Of a stretch of 64,000 nucleotides of DNA, positions 1 through 10,580 are shown in pieces. Location: positions 128,152,375 to 128,216,374 of the forward strand of contig NC_133332.1 in NCBI RefSeq assembly GCF_042186555.1. Reading direction: 5' to 3'. The notes below the pieces were generated by a model. That model did no database searches and was not told the DNA's origin. It was given only the letters and a program-made list of their open reading frames with translations. The first letter of the stretch is position 1; the number at the start of each line of letters is the position of its first letter. The DNA comes from Aquarana catesbeiana (lineage: Eukaryota > Chordata > Amphibia > Anura > Ranidae). The translations under genes and the position numbers were made by a program.

Positions 1-692
1 TGAAGGGTGGAGCAGATCGGTGAAAACGCTTTACGCTGCTTCATTACCTCTATGGAATAATCTGCGAAAAGTAGGAGTTTTGCGCCATCAACCATTAAAG
101 ACCGTGAACGACGAAACTTTTGCATTATGGCATTCTTGTCTGCGTAGTTGAGGTACTTTACAATAACGTGGCGGGGTTTGGCACGTGATTCTGAGAATTG
201 ACCTATGCGGTGCGCGCGTTCGATAGTGCAAGGAATGCGAAGGCCCAATTGTTCTGGGATGATTTTTGCGCATATGTTGGTTAGCTGTGGTGTGGGTACT
301 GATTCAGGTAAACCAATGATGCGTAGATTGTTTCTCCTCGAATGATTTTCCAAATCATCGAGTTTGTCCCATATGTCCCTGTTAGTAGCTGTGAGACGTG
401 CTACTGCTGCAGATGAGGCTGTGAGTTCATCTTCCAGGGAGAAAATACTATCCTCTACCTGATTGATTCTCTGTGCCTGTGCTTGTAGGTCAATATGTAA
501 CTGCTCTGACCCTCTATGAACTGCTGCATCCACTGTAGCTGTGAGAGTGGGGCCCAGCAGCGTGACTACAGGTTGTGCAATTCCAGCAGGGGAGGTAGGG
601 TCCATACCTGTCATGTCAGGAGCTGAGGGGAGCTGTGATTGCGGCTGTGGCTGCGTGTGTGCCTGCTCCGTCATGCCTGGGGCGGCCGCCAT
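1..692 (-). CDS. LINE ORF1 protein (L1 ORF1p / Transposase_22-like), partial at 3' end
   Basis: An open frame of 230 codons runs from an ATG at 692 (MAAAPGMTEQ, good Kozak context in gccaagATGG) to the left edge with no stop. Order: a Gln/Pro-rich N-terminus, a coiled-coil-like stretch (about residues 70-105), then the hallmark LENHSRRNNLRIIGLPES at the coiled-coil/RRM boundary, an RRM-like part, ERAHRIG and a basic C-terminal part with KAFSPI. In L1s this protein is a trimeric RNA-binding chaperone that coats LINE RNA and assists target-primed reverse transcription. No frameshift or stop is seen in the visible part. The second LINE at the right edge carries a related ORF1 (ENRNRRNNIRIRGIPES) in the opposite orientation. 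Confidence 0.85.
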   Translation of the reverse strand, partial: MAAAPGMTEQAHTQPQPQSQLPSAPDMTGMDPTSPAGIAQPVVTLLGPTLTATVDAAVHRGSEQLHIDLQAQAQRINQVEDSIFSLEDELTASSAAVARLTATNRDIWDKLDDLENHSRRNNLRIIGLPESVPTPQLTNICAKIIPEQLGLRIPCTIERAHRIGQFSESRAKPRHVIVKYLNYADKNAIMQKFRRSRSLMVDGAKLLLFADYSIEVMKQRKAFSPICSTL

Positions 693-930
693 CTTGGCTG
701 TGTCCACCGCTGTGTCTCCTCCGGTGGGGATCGTGGATGTGACCGCCCTAGCTTACGATCGCTCCACAAAGCGATCCATGGGAGCCCGCTGTGTGTCTGC
801 ACTGCGATGGGGGGGTCTCCTCGGAGCAATAGCCGGCTTGAGAGGCATATTAGTGAGGAGCGCTGCGGGAGCTGGAGCTAGCTACCTCCTCCTCATGTGG
901 CGCCGGAACCGGAAGTGTATGGCCTCATCT
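1..930 (-). mobile_element. 5' end of an L1/Tx1-type LINE (LINE-A), continuing off the left edge
   Basis: The minus strand reads as a GC-rich leader (about 930 down to 693) followed by a LINE first ORF that runs off the window. The 5' boundary near 930 is placed where plus-strand LINE ORF2 homology of a different fragment begins, so it is approximate. Only the leader and most of ORF1 lie in the window. The head-to-head junction with the fragment at 949 suggests LINE-A inserted into or beside an older LINE copy. Confidence 0.8.
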
Positions 931-948
931 TGAAAGCATTGACCCTGT

Positions 949-1375
949 CCTTAGAAATAAATGTACTGCTCCAAGGACCTTCACTCTATCTGTTTGGCAT
1001 ACTTGTCACCAAGAATTCTCCCTCTCCTCCCTATTCCCCCCCATGAATGTATTATTCAACCCTTCTATCCCAAATAGCTTATCCCTAGGTCGCATATTAC
1101 CATGGGCGCAGGCCTCCTTGTTTCAGTTACGTAACCTAGTTCACCAAGTTACTCGTAGGCTACACACTTTTGATACCCTCAATGAAAAGTTTGGCATTCC
1201 TACACATATGTTCTACTTCTACTTGTAAATTAGGCATTTCTTCCAATCCCTGTCCCCATCCCTGACCCTGAATAAACCTACCCCCTTTGAATATCTCTGC
1301 ACTCTAGGTCCACACCAATTACACCTGGTGTCAGCTACATACCCCACCGTCATCGGGTGGCCCTGCCCCTTAGTT
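949..1375 (+). pseudogene. fragment of LINE ORF2 C-terminal region
   Basis: Plus-strand translation gives a degenerate ORF2 stretch: RNKCTAPRTFTLSVWHTC, then LPWAQASLFQLRNL, then LNEKFGIPTHMFYFYL followed by an in-frame TAA and IRHFFQSLSPSLTL. The FG/DLP..FYFYLQI(R/K)xF pattern aligns by eye with SLREKYDLPNSEIFRYLQIKNFY of the complete LINE at 24.6-30.5 kb, which places it downstream of the reverse transcriptase and upstream of the Cys-His motif. It is truncated on both sides and has at least one nonsense codon (CAA to TAA type). The right limit is uncertain. Confidence 0.65.
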
Positions 1376-1508
1376 ATTTAAGAACTGTCAGGCGATAAAG
1401 CTGCCAGGAGGGGGGAGCCTTCGTCTGGTGAAGAGCTTTTTTTTTTCTGGTCAGCGGTAGCAGCAAGCATCATGATTGACGTTGGTTCTAGTTCGGGGGA
1501 CATTTATT
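1376..1508. other. short unassigned stretch
   Basis: Contains a T-run near 1440 and no convincing coding or repeat signal. It links the LINE fragment to the TTAA element. Confidence 0.3.
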
Positions 1509-2514
1509 TTAACCAGTTGCTGCCCACCCACAGTCAAATGACAGAGGGACGGTGCAGCTCTCGTTCTGAGTGGACGTCATATGATGGCATGTGTTGCTAG
1601 GATATGGCGCAACCTCAATCCCTGTAAAGGACCACTGACGCGGCTCTTTAATCATGTGAACGGGTTTGTCCAATCACAGCTGGTCACATGTAAACAAGGA
1701 AGTGCTGGTATTCGTTACTCCTCACCTCATACTGACAGAGTGTGTGGTGAGGAGAGACGATCAGCGGCATCTCCTCACAGGGGACAGTAAGAGATGTAAT
1801 CAGGGCACTGACAATCAGTGGCCTGATTACAATAGAGTGCCAGAAGTGCCAATAATCAGTGCCCACCAATGCCAGCAATCAGTACCCACCAGTGCCAGCA
1901 ATCAGTGCCCACCAGTGCCAGCAATCAGTGCCCATTAGTGAAGCCAGTCAGTTCTGGCTTTAAGTGCCCATCGGTGCCGCCTATCGGTGCTACCCATCAA
2001 TGCCCATTAGTTACGCCTATCAGTGCCACCCTTCAATGCCCCTCAGTGCACATTAGTGCCACCCATCAGTGCCCATCAGTGCCACCTATCCATGCCACTT
2101 ATCAGTGCCCACCAGTTCCGGCTATCAGTGCCCATCAGTGTCACCTATCAGTGCCCACCAGTGACACCTATCAGTGCCTACCAGTGGCACCCCATCACTG
2201 CAGCCTATCAGTGCCCATGAGTGCCGCCTGAACAGCGCACATCAGTAAAAGGAGAAAAATTACTTATTTACAAAATTTACTGACAGAAACTTTTTTCAAA
2301 AGTTTCAGTCTTTTTTTAGTAAAAAATAAAAATCCCAGCAGTGATTAAATACCACCAAAAGAAAGCTCTATTTGTGTATAGATAATGATAAAAATGTCAC
2401 ATGGTTGCAGTGTAGCATGACTGTGCAATTGTCATTCAAAGTGTGACAGTGCTGAAAGCTGAAAAATGGCCTGGGCAGGAAGGGGGTGAAAGCTCCCTGT
2501 AGGCAAGTGGTTAA
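1509..2514 (-). mobile_element. TTAA-flanked non-autonomous DNA transposon (reverse orientation)
   Basis: TTAA at 1509-1512 and 2511-2514 bound a non-coding element whose ends are inverted (ttaaccagttgctgcccacc against gtaggcaagtggttaa). Read on the minus strand, the 2250-2510 part matches the body of the copies at 8363, 39122 and 53621: a cccccttcctg...cagg block, tgacaattgc(a/g)c(a/g)gtcatgc, then caaatagagctttcttttggtggtattt. Same family, diverged. It carries an internal minisatellite. Its transposase source is not in the window; TTAA target duplications are typical of piggyBac and Kolobok. Confidence 0.75.
1852..2226. repeat. minisatellite of cagtgcccatcagtgccacc-type units
   Basis: About 375 bp of imperfect tandem units of roughly 10-12 bp and their multiples, e.g. 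atcagtgcccaccagtgcca. They translate to monotonous QCPPVPAISAH-like strings in open frames, which I regard as non-coding. The array lies inside the TTAA element at 1509-2514. Confidence 0.85.
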
Positions 2515-2700
2515 TAAAGGACTTGTCAAAAACTGTTTTTATTTACTTTTTACACTTTTGTATTTTTATTTACTTTTATATTCATTCACCACCTGAACCC
2601 CCACGACCACCAGGCTAGGGTTGTGGGGAAGAGGCCAACATGGGGACAAGGTGCTTTGGGGGGCAGAGCCCCCCATACATCCAAATAACCAAAAATTCAT
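2515..2700 (+). mobile_element. fragment of the foldback-element family
   Basis: taataaaggacttgtcaaaaactgttt, a T-rich gap, then ccac..agggttgtggggaagaggc and atggggacaaggtgctttggggggc match the inner part of the right arm of the foldback element at 57,720-57,850 and part of the one at 12.8 kb. Neither terminal repeat is present here, so this is a truncated relic directly abutting the TTAA element. Confidence 0.6.
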
Positions 2701-3970
2701 TCAAATTTATATTCGGACCAAAACAAATTGCACATGTCTACTTCTCACTCTATCCAAATCTAGGAACAAAAGTTTTGACTGAACATACACTTTATTTTAA
2801 AAAAATGCATGCACTGGAATTTTGACATTGTAGATATTTAAACATCAGATAAATCCACACAGCACACAGTCTGTGTTGCATTTCTTCTGCAAGGAAGCAG
2901 CCATTGCTGACTTGTCATTCTGTAAAAAACCGGCTTGTCATACTGAGCCTTCTAAATCATTAAACCTGAACAGTAAGAAGAAAGGTTTATGACTGTATTA
3001 CTGTATTATGACTATGTGAATCTGCAGACTTTTATCCAGTTAAGGGTTATGAAAGTATTGAAGACAGAGAGTTGGCATAACAGCCAGACAAGTAGAATTT
3101 TAAAAAGGAGTTACCATTGGTGGTTGCCATATTTCTCTCAAGAAAGGTTTACCGTGAACTGTCACAATGGATGAGGTTGGTCATTTACATAGAATTTTTA
3201 ACACAATTTGATATTGCAAGTAGAAAAACTATGATTTATGACTGAAAAGAATTTGATATATTACTTGAAATAAATTTGCTAGCAATAGTTCTCCACAGAT
3301 GTCTGTTTTTAACAAACTGTATCTATGCAAAGAATCATTTACTATAACATAAACTATCTGCTTTTGTTAAAGTGCAAAGATATAAATCGCTTAAATTGCT
3401 AACAAAACACAAAAATATACAACATTATCAATGCACAAACAATAAAAATAACACTTTGAAATGTGTGTATTTTTTTATTTTATTTTAACAGTAAAATTGT
3501 TAAATAATGAAGAGAAAAATGCAAAACTTATTGTGATAAACCAATGTAATACATGTAATAAACCAATATGTGAATCTAGTTTTAATTTGAAACATGAGGC
3601 TTCTAAATACTTTAGGGCAAGAAAAGGCTATTTTACTTGTCTGTGTAGCTTCAAACATTTTACTTGATGGTTTAGAAACTGTTACTTTTTTGTAGCTAAT
3701 AGCACACCGCCACTGGTCCTGAATAACTGACATGCTTAAGAATAATAGTTCTTGATTGAGTATGAACATTTCTGGGTTATTTAGCACAGCATGGTCTCTA
3801 GGTGTATTATATGACTCATACCGACCTCACAAGGATGTTTTTTTAACACAGTAGACTACATCTATTTACTGGTCGCTGGATTATGAAATGTTGCATTTTA
3901 TTATGATCATTTTCTCTATAATTTCTTGTTTAAAATACATACTGAAATTAAAATACATTATGTATTTATT
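2701..3970. other. AT-rich intergenic sequence, nothing assigned
   Basis: No protein-like reading frame, terminal inverted repeat or RNA gene is recognisable. Short open frames here have AT-driven composition and no family resemblance. Confidence 0.4.
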
Positions 3971-5132
3971 TTAACCTCTTGACATCCGGAGGACTTTCGG
4001 GGGTTATATCTGAATGATGCCTGAGGCTACAGACTTCATTCAGATACCGGCATTTTCAGCCGGCAATTCCGTACACCATAAGAATGATCATAGCGGCTGT
4101 TCCACCGCTTAATCGTTCTTACGGGCGGCGAGAGGGGACATCCCCCCTCCCGCCGCCCTCCAGTGCTTCTACCGACTCACCTCAGCGATCGGTGAGTCGA
4201 ATAGCGGATCCGCCGGCGCCGGATGTAGATCATAGAGATTTCCGGTGGACCAGATGGTCTCTATGATCGTTCGGAGGCCGGGCGCGATGTTATGACGTCA
4301 CACCTGGCCTCTGCATTAAAAAAAAGACGCTGCTTCGGCTGGGAAGCGGTGATCGTTTTTTTTTTTTTTTTTTATTTTAGGCTTCCCAGCCTAGTGGTGA
4401 GATGTGGGGTCTTATTGACCCCATATCTCACTATTAAGAGCACCTGTCATGTCATATTCCTATTACAAGGGATGTTTACATCCCTTGTAATAGGAATAAA
4501 AGTGATCAAAAAAAAAATTTTTTTTAAAAAGTGTCAAAATAAAAATTTTTAAGTAAAATTAACAAAAAAAAAAAAAATTTAAAGTGCCCCTGTCCCCATG
4601 AGCTCGCACGCAGAAGTCCCGCCCACATATGAAAACGGTGTTCAAACCGCACATGTGAGGTATTGCCGTGAACATTAGAGCGAGAGCAATAATTTTGGCC
4701 CTAGACCTCCTCTGTAACTCAAAACATGTAACCAGTAAAAAATTTTAAAGCGTCGCCTATGGGGATTTTTAAGTACCAAAGTTTGGCACCATTCCACGAG
4801 TGTGTGCAATTTTGAAGCGTGACATGTTAGGTATCTATTTACTCAGCGTAACTTCATCTTTCACACAATGCAAAAAAAATTGGCTAACTTTACTGTTTTG
4901 TTTTTTTTAAAGCATGAAACAGTTTTTAAAAAAAAAAAAAACGCGTTTGAAAAATTGCTGCTTAAATACCGTGCAAGATAAAAAGTTGCAATGACTGCTA
5001 TTTTATTCTCTAGGGTCTCTGCTAAAAAACATATATAATGTTTGAGGGTTCTATGTAATTTTATAGCAAAGAAATTATGATTTTTGACATGTAGGAGCGA
5101 AGTGTCAGAAATGGCCTGGATGCGAAGTGGTA
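3971..5132 (+). mobile_element. TTAA-type non-coding element, second subfamily
   Basis: Starts ttaacctcttgacatccgg and ends atggcctggatgcgaagtggt, so the ends are inverted versions of ttaacca(c)ctt(g/c)...catccgg. The GC-rich left third (gcggcgagaggggac..., cagcgatcggtgagtc) and the AT-rich right two thirds match the architecture of the other TTAA elements. The right TTAA seems to have decayed. A 21-bp hairpin lies at 4455-4498. No coding capacity. Confidence 0.6.
4455..4498. repeat. perfect 21-bp inverted repeat with 2-nt loop
   Basis: tattcctattacaagggatg(t) at 4455-4475 is exactly reverse-complementary to 4478-4498. A related motif (atctcaggga...tcccctatgat) occurs at about 50,730-50,762 inside the 5.1-kb TTAA element, so it is a subfamily feature and not chance. 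Confidence 0.9.
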
Positions 5133-6269
5133 GAGATGTTAAAGGGTATTCAAACCCAAGAAAAAAAAATAATGAATTGCAGTTTACCAGTCCTTAGATG
5201 TGGTGGCTGTGTTCATTTTCTATTTTCAGGCCCGTTTCCTTTTTTTTAGCTAGTGATCTGCCAACAACATGCCTCCTGTCCTACCTCCTTTCCTAGGGGC
5301 ATACCACTCACTTGTTTTACTGTATATAAGGAGGTGCAGTGCTGACCACATCCCCATCTCTTCATTTCAATATTATAGATTGTTTCTGTATTATAAAGAA
5401 GTAGCCTGAGCAATGCTGATGACACTGTTTGGGATTTTAGTGCACCAGAAGCACTGTTTTGTTAGCTCATTACATATAGAAGCCCACTTCCTAGCAGAAT
5501 TAACAGGTATTTTTGCACTTATTCAACAGATATAACAAAATGCATTCAATGTTGTATTTACCAGACCAACAAGAAATAAATAAGAAGTTCACTGGTAAAG
5601 TGTGTTTAAAGACATTGCTTTGGTGTGGAAGGTTTGAAATAGTGGTAGGGAACTTAGAAAATAAGGAGGACTTAAAAAATGGCCACTAACATGTCCAAAA
5701 GGCTGGACAATAGCTTAGGTTTCTTAAAATGCTATGATTAGTACATTATATCACAAAACACCCAGAAGAAAAATAGTCTGTGTGGTGTTAAGGTAACATC
5801 AAGGTGAGTTTGTGCAAACAGAAATGAGCATGACAGTGAAATTTTCACAGACATATGATCACACCTTGGGATTATTTGCGAAAGTGCATTTTTAATTTTT
5901 TTATTAAACTCATTTTAGGGCTTCATTAGTACTGCATTAGTAGCCTCCAAATTGACAGGAATAGCCATGCTGTAATGTTACATCCCTTCATTTGTTGCTG
6001 TTTAGAAACAGATGAAGGGGTTTCAGAAAGGGAAGGGCTCTCAGGAGTTAATAGATTTGGCTACTAGGCTTAGTGCTAGACTGCAGCTGGAGCCACTGGC
6101 ACCTGTGAAGAACCCACTTTGCTCCAAACCTGATTCGGGGTTTTAACACGCTGACCACTTATTGGGGACCAGGAGGTTACAACAGGTTACATTTTTATTC
6201 TTGTCTGTGTCACTACTGGGGATATTAACTCTCATTATTGGTCCTGGAATGAAAAGTGATAAAACATTT
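5133..6269. other. non-coding sequence, possibly old repeat remnants
   Basis: No coding signal. The stretch from about 5148 (aaagggtattcaaacccaagaaaaaaa...) has the look of a dispersed frog repeat, but I cannot demonstrate a second copy in this window. Confidence 0.3.
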
Positions 6270-6812
6270 TCCTTGTTAAAGAGGTTTAATTGGATTCACA
6301 TAGTATGACAAAAATTCAAAAGTAAACAGGCATGAACAGAGAGAGTGGAGCACAGTATAGTATGGTCTGCCAGATAACATGAGCTTGCAATAAATGGTAA
6401 GATACTCTTATATCAACACAGATATGGTTATTGGAGTAAGAGTACATACAATAATACCTGGGATACAAATGAGGTAGAGTTACCTGGGAGCGGAGAAAGA
6501 AGGCTTTGCCAGGGGCGAAGAAACTCACATTGTGTAGGGAGGGGGAGCTCCACATCTATAGAGAAAGGAAGAAGAGGAAAGAAAAAAGGAGGAGAGAGGG
6601 AAAGAGGTCCACGGGGATGGTCCAGTCGTCAGAGCAGTGCTGTGAAGTGAAGGCTATGAGGTGGCAGCTACCATGGTAGGAGGACAGCCTGGTCGAAGGT
6701 TGGTGGTAAACAGTGGGTGACCCAGGGTATCCAGATCCGGTCAAACTTGGGAATCTGATCTCTTTCAACGGCTTCCATTTTGGCCTGTATCATGGAATGG
6801 GTTGTGATGCAA
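6270..6812 (-). mobile_element. 5'-truncated LINE 3' tail
   Basis: On the minus strand the last about 45 codons of a LINE ORF2 (6808-6668) are followed by a 3' untranslated tail of about 400 bp running to near 6270. This is the usual product of incomplete target-primed reverse transcription. The exact 5' truncation point (6800-6815) and 3' end are estimates. Confidence 0.7.
6668..6808 (-). pseudogene. LINE ORF2 extreme C-terminus
   Basis: Minus-strand reading ends SMIQAKMEAVERDQIPKFDR..WIPWVTHCL..TFDQAVLLPW and a stop at 6668-6670. It aligns residue for residue with the C-terminus of the complete LINE ending at 30,537 (MSHAKMVAIDQNQIPKFEKLWHPW...VLLPW). The shared VLLPW terminus shows the natural end of ORF2 in this LINE group. 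No upstream ORF2 domain is present. Confidence 0.8.
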
Positions 6813-7814
6813 AACATTTTCAAGTTACGGTCACAGGAACAGGAGGTGAGGCGATATCTTCCAATGTCAAAACCTGTTTTTGGTGAGAACTTTCTAGGAC
6901 GGAATACAGTATATCCCATCACATTCAAGAGATCTAATTTTTTTTCTTTACTCTCTGTGTTTCTGGGACAGTTAGCAAAGGAAAGGAAGCAAAGAAAAAC
7001 CTTCCTAAAGATACACAGGCAGCAGAAAACAAATTGACAGAGATCTTCACCATTCATTACTCTATCTGAAACAAACAAAAATAATAGGCTCTGTCAATAA
7101 CTCAAAAAATGTAAAGGAAAATATCTTAAAACCCAGATAAATAAGTCCCCAACTGTAAATTCAAATGTTGGCTCATTTACTTCTATGCTCAAGATACTGT
7201 ATTCCAAAGTGAACCAAACAGCAACATGTTCACTTGAAATACCCTCATATCTGCTTAAACTTGGAATGCAATGTGTTTGTGTTACCTAAATATACTATAC
7301 ATTTTTTTGTTTTGTTTTTATGTTTTTTTGACCAATAAAATTACAGCCATTGTTTTAAATTATGGAGTAAGTAGATTAAAACCACTGTCATGTTCTTGTT
7401 GCTATCTCTGTGATCATATAGGAAGTGATTGTAATTTCTCCACTTGGAGAAAGATAATAATAAATATTTTGATGGTATAATCCACCCTCACTCCAGGAAA
7501 AACACTTTTTTATTGCTGTTTTCTCCTCTGCCAACTTCCTGTCCTAGTGACCACCTAAGAAGTAAGAGGAAATGCTCCAAAGGAGAGGCAAAAACCTAAA
7601 ATCCTGTCAACGATTCCAACTCTTCTCCACTTCAAAACCAAAAAAGCAGTTTTACCAGATTTCTAATGTATTTATTTGCATCTAAATTGGCCAAACAATA
7701 AATTGGTCAAACGGCCAAATGATGAGATGGACGGTGCCACACCTAATCCAGGTGCTATGGTTCAGGCTGTCCCTCCCACATCCGGAAATGAACCACAAAT
7801 GTACATAGATGAGG
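6813..7814. other. AT-rich sequence, nothing assigned
   Basis: No recognisable coding, RNA or terminal-repeat feature on either strand. Confidence 0.4.
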
Positions 7815-7915
7815 CGGCACCACTGGAAATTCAGTCTTCAATTTTATTGTTGTGTTCTTTTTATCATGGTCATAGGACAACAAAAAAATTGAAGACTGAA
7901 TTTCCAGTGGTGCCG
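7815..7915. repeat. 31-bp perfect inverted repeat with 39-nt loop
   Basis: 7815-7845 (cggcaccactggaaattcag...) is exactly reverse-complementary to 7885-7915. The start of the loop is also partly complementary. This could be a tiny foldback element or the termini of a deleted DNA transposon. No second copy is seen in the window. Confidence 0.9.
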
Positions 7916-8168
7916 GAAATTCAATAAGATTAATCAATAACATTAAAGTTAATCAAAACGATTAAATAAAGCCTGGTGTTCGTTTACCAGTTTTCATGGA
8001 GCTTTAATCCTGCCTTAGAAATCAGTGATGCTGTATGTCAGTTTGTGAATCTCCCCTGTGATGTACCTAGTCACATGGGTTATCCAGGATGATTCTGTCT
8101 GAGAAATCCACTGTAACACACAGAAGCTTTAAAAACAACTGAGTATATAGTAATACAAATTAAGAGGT
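7916..8168. other. short AT-rich spacer before the LTR element
   Basis: Nothing recognisable. Confidence 0.35.
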
Positions 8169-9542
8169 TTTCAGGACTGGGCTCAGCCCTTCCTTCTCTG
8201 AGCTGGCCGCTCAGCTGTCAGCTAATTGCCAGCTCGTATCTCTCCACAGTGACTCACCTGTTGATGATATCCTGCTCGTCAGTCCTGGTTACTTAAGCCG
8301 TCCAGTCCAGATCTTTTCTGCCTTCGCTTTGGTCACATCTCTAGAGATGCTCTCCTCCTTAACCACTTCAGCCCCGGAAGAATTTACCCCCTTCCTGACC
8401 AGAGCACTTTTTGCGATTCGGCACTGCGTCACTTTAACTGACAATTGCGCGGTCATGCAACGTGGCTCCCAAACAAAATCGATGTCCTTTTTTTCCCACA
8501 AATAGAGCTTTCTTTTGGTGGTATTTGATCGCCACTGTGGTTTTTATTTTTTGCGCTATAAACAAAAATAGAGCGACAATTTTGAAAAAAACGCATTATT
8601 TTTTACTTTTTGCTATAATAAATATCCCCCAAAAATATATAAAAAAACAATTGTTTTCCTCAGTTTAGGCCGATACGTATTCTTCTACATATTTTTGGTA
8701 AAAAAATCGCAATAAGCGATTATTGATCGGTTTGCGCAAAAATAGGGGATAGTTTTATGGCATTTTTATTAATAATTTTTTTTTTTTAAATGGTGGCGAT
8801 CAGCAATTTTTATCGTGACTACATTATGGCGGACGCATCGGACATTTTTTACACATTTTTGGGACCATTGTCATTTATACAGCAATCAGTGCTATAAAAA
8901 TGCACTGATTCCTGTGTAAATGACACTGGCAGTGAAGGGGTTAACCACTAGGTGGCAGTGTAGGGGTTAAGTGTATCCTAGGGGCATGTTTCTAACTGTC
9001 AGGGGGATGAGCTGTGTGTGTGACATCACTGATCTCTGCTCTGATGACAGGGAGCAGAGATCGAGTGAAACTGTCACTAGGCAGAACGGGGAGATGCTGT
9101 TTACATCAGCATCCCCCCGTTCTTCCTCTCCGTGAGGCGATCGCGAGTATCTCTGCGGCGATCGAGTCCGCGGGACCCGCAACACGACTCACGGAGCTTG
9201 CCGTGGGCGCACGGGTGCCCACCGGCCGCCTCTTAAAGGGCAACGTACAGGTACATGGTTTTGCCTGTACGAGCCCTTCTGCCGCAGTATATCTGCGTGA
9301 GGTGGTCGGCAAGCGGTTAAAGATTTGCTTGGCTGACATTCCTTCTGGCTCCAGATCCTGCTTGCTGTTCTACTATGCTGATCCCTGGCTCCCTGACATT
9401 TTGGCTTGTCTGACTACCCGTTCCGGTTCCTGAACTCTGGCTATGTTTTGACTATGTTTACTCTGTTTACCTTTTTTTATTATTATTAAAAACGTGTGAT
9501 TTAACTGTACTTCTGTCTCTGTCTGATTCATGATTTCTGACA
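8169..9542 (+). repeat. 5' LTR of the Gypsy element, split by a TTAA element
   Basis: 8169-8362 matches 17383-17573 (gggctcagcc.ttccttctctgagctggcc..., cctggttacttaagccgtccagtcc). After the TTAA insertion the LTR resumes at 9321 and ends gtctgattcatgatttctgaca. Without the insertion the LTR would be about 416 bp. Confidence 0.9.
8363..9316 (+). mobile_element. TTAA-flanked non-autonomous element inside the 5' LTR
   Basis: TTAA at 8359-8362 and 9317-9320. Left end ccacttcagccccggaagaa, right end ggtggtcggcaagcgg. The 3' LTR lacks it, which independently confirms insertion after the LTR retrotransposon integrated. Same family as 39122-40164 and 53621-54649. Non-coding. Confidence 0.9.
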
Positions 9543-9605
9543 GTAGGTGAAGGCCATGAATTCAGATGATGCAGTTAATCCACTTGTTGGTAATATTTTT
9601 TCAGA

Positions 9606-10580
9606 TTGGATGAGCAGGATCATTGCATGGATCAGTTTGCCATGGTGTTACAGATGCTCCTGAGTCACACGGCTCATCTGGAATCTCCCACTGTGGCCTC
9701 TCCTGTAGAACCTGTGTTGCAGGCCGACCCTGCTGTTGCCCCAGTCTCTGTGCAGGCACCTGCCTCGAGTAGTACTTCTATAAGAGGTATGTCTAGTTTC
9801 TCTCCGCTTCCCCAGTGATTAGGGGATGATCCAGTTGAATGCACAGGGTTTCTCAACCAGGTTGAGATATAATTTGAGATGCTGCCCCAGGCTTTTCCCA
9901 CAGACAGAAGCAAAGTAGGTTTTGTGATATCTTTGCTTTCTATGAGAGCCTTGGCCTGAGCAAACCATCTATGGGAGATGCAAAAACCCTTTGTCTTGAG
10001 TTACCTAGAGTTTGTGGCTTCCTTTAAAAGGGTATTTGACGTTCCTGCACGCTCCATTTCTGTTGTCAAAAGCCTCATGTCCATCAAACAGGGTACGAGA
10101 ACTGTTGCCGATTACACCATTAACTTCTGTACCCTGGCAGCAGAGGTTGCGTGGAACAATGAGGCCCTTGTGGCTGCTTTTTATCACGGTCTCTTGGATA
10201 ACATCAAAGATGAAATAGCAGCCCAAGACATACCCACTGAGCTGGAGAGGTTGATCTCGTTTGCCATGATTATTGACTCCAGACTCCGAGAGAGACCTTC
10301 CTTTAAGGAGTGCTTGCGGGAGCCTCCTGTACCTTTGGCTCAGAGCTTTGCAGTCCCATCCTTGCCTCCCTCACCTCCCATGTCTCCTGGTACCGAGCCT
10401 GTCAGTGAAGGTGAACCCATGCACTTGGGCTTTACACATCACTCTGCAGATGAGAGAGCCCCCTAGGAGGAGGGAGAGATTGTGCCTTTATTGTGGCCAG
10501 GCAGGTCACTTTTTGAAGTCTTGTCCTACCCACCCAGGGAACGCCCGAACCTTGAGGTCCTGTCATGGACAGACCTTAGG
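9606..10580 (+). pseudogene. Gypsy gag pseudogene with CCHC zinc knuckle
   Basis: From an ATG at 9606 (MDEQDHCMDQF) one frame runs through gag to 10466 with in-frame stops at 9816-9818, near 9870-9872 and 9957-9959. Recognisable Retrotrans_gag core: FLNQVEI, FEMLPQAFPTDRSKVGF, VASFKRVFDVPARS, RTVADYTINFCTLAAEV, FYHGLLDNIKDEIA. A frameshift near 10,450 moves to the frame encoding RRRERLCLYCGQAGHFLKSC, a CCHC knuckle (CX2CX4HX4C). Gag forms the particle and the knuckle binds template RNA. Dead copy. Confidence 0.85.

Noticed and set aside
1666..2231. Open frames encoding QCPPVP-type repeats
   Set aside because: Open in several frames because the short tandem unit lacks stops; no start context or protein-like composition.
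9014..9433. 139-codon frame across the 5' LTR
   Set aside because: Spans the TTAA element and LTR, with no protein similarity.
9543..9605. Primer-binding site after the 5' LTR
   Set aside because: gtaggtgaaggccatgaattc does not clearly match the 3' end of a tRNA I can name, so no call was made.
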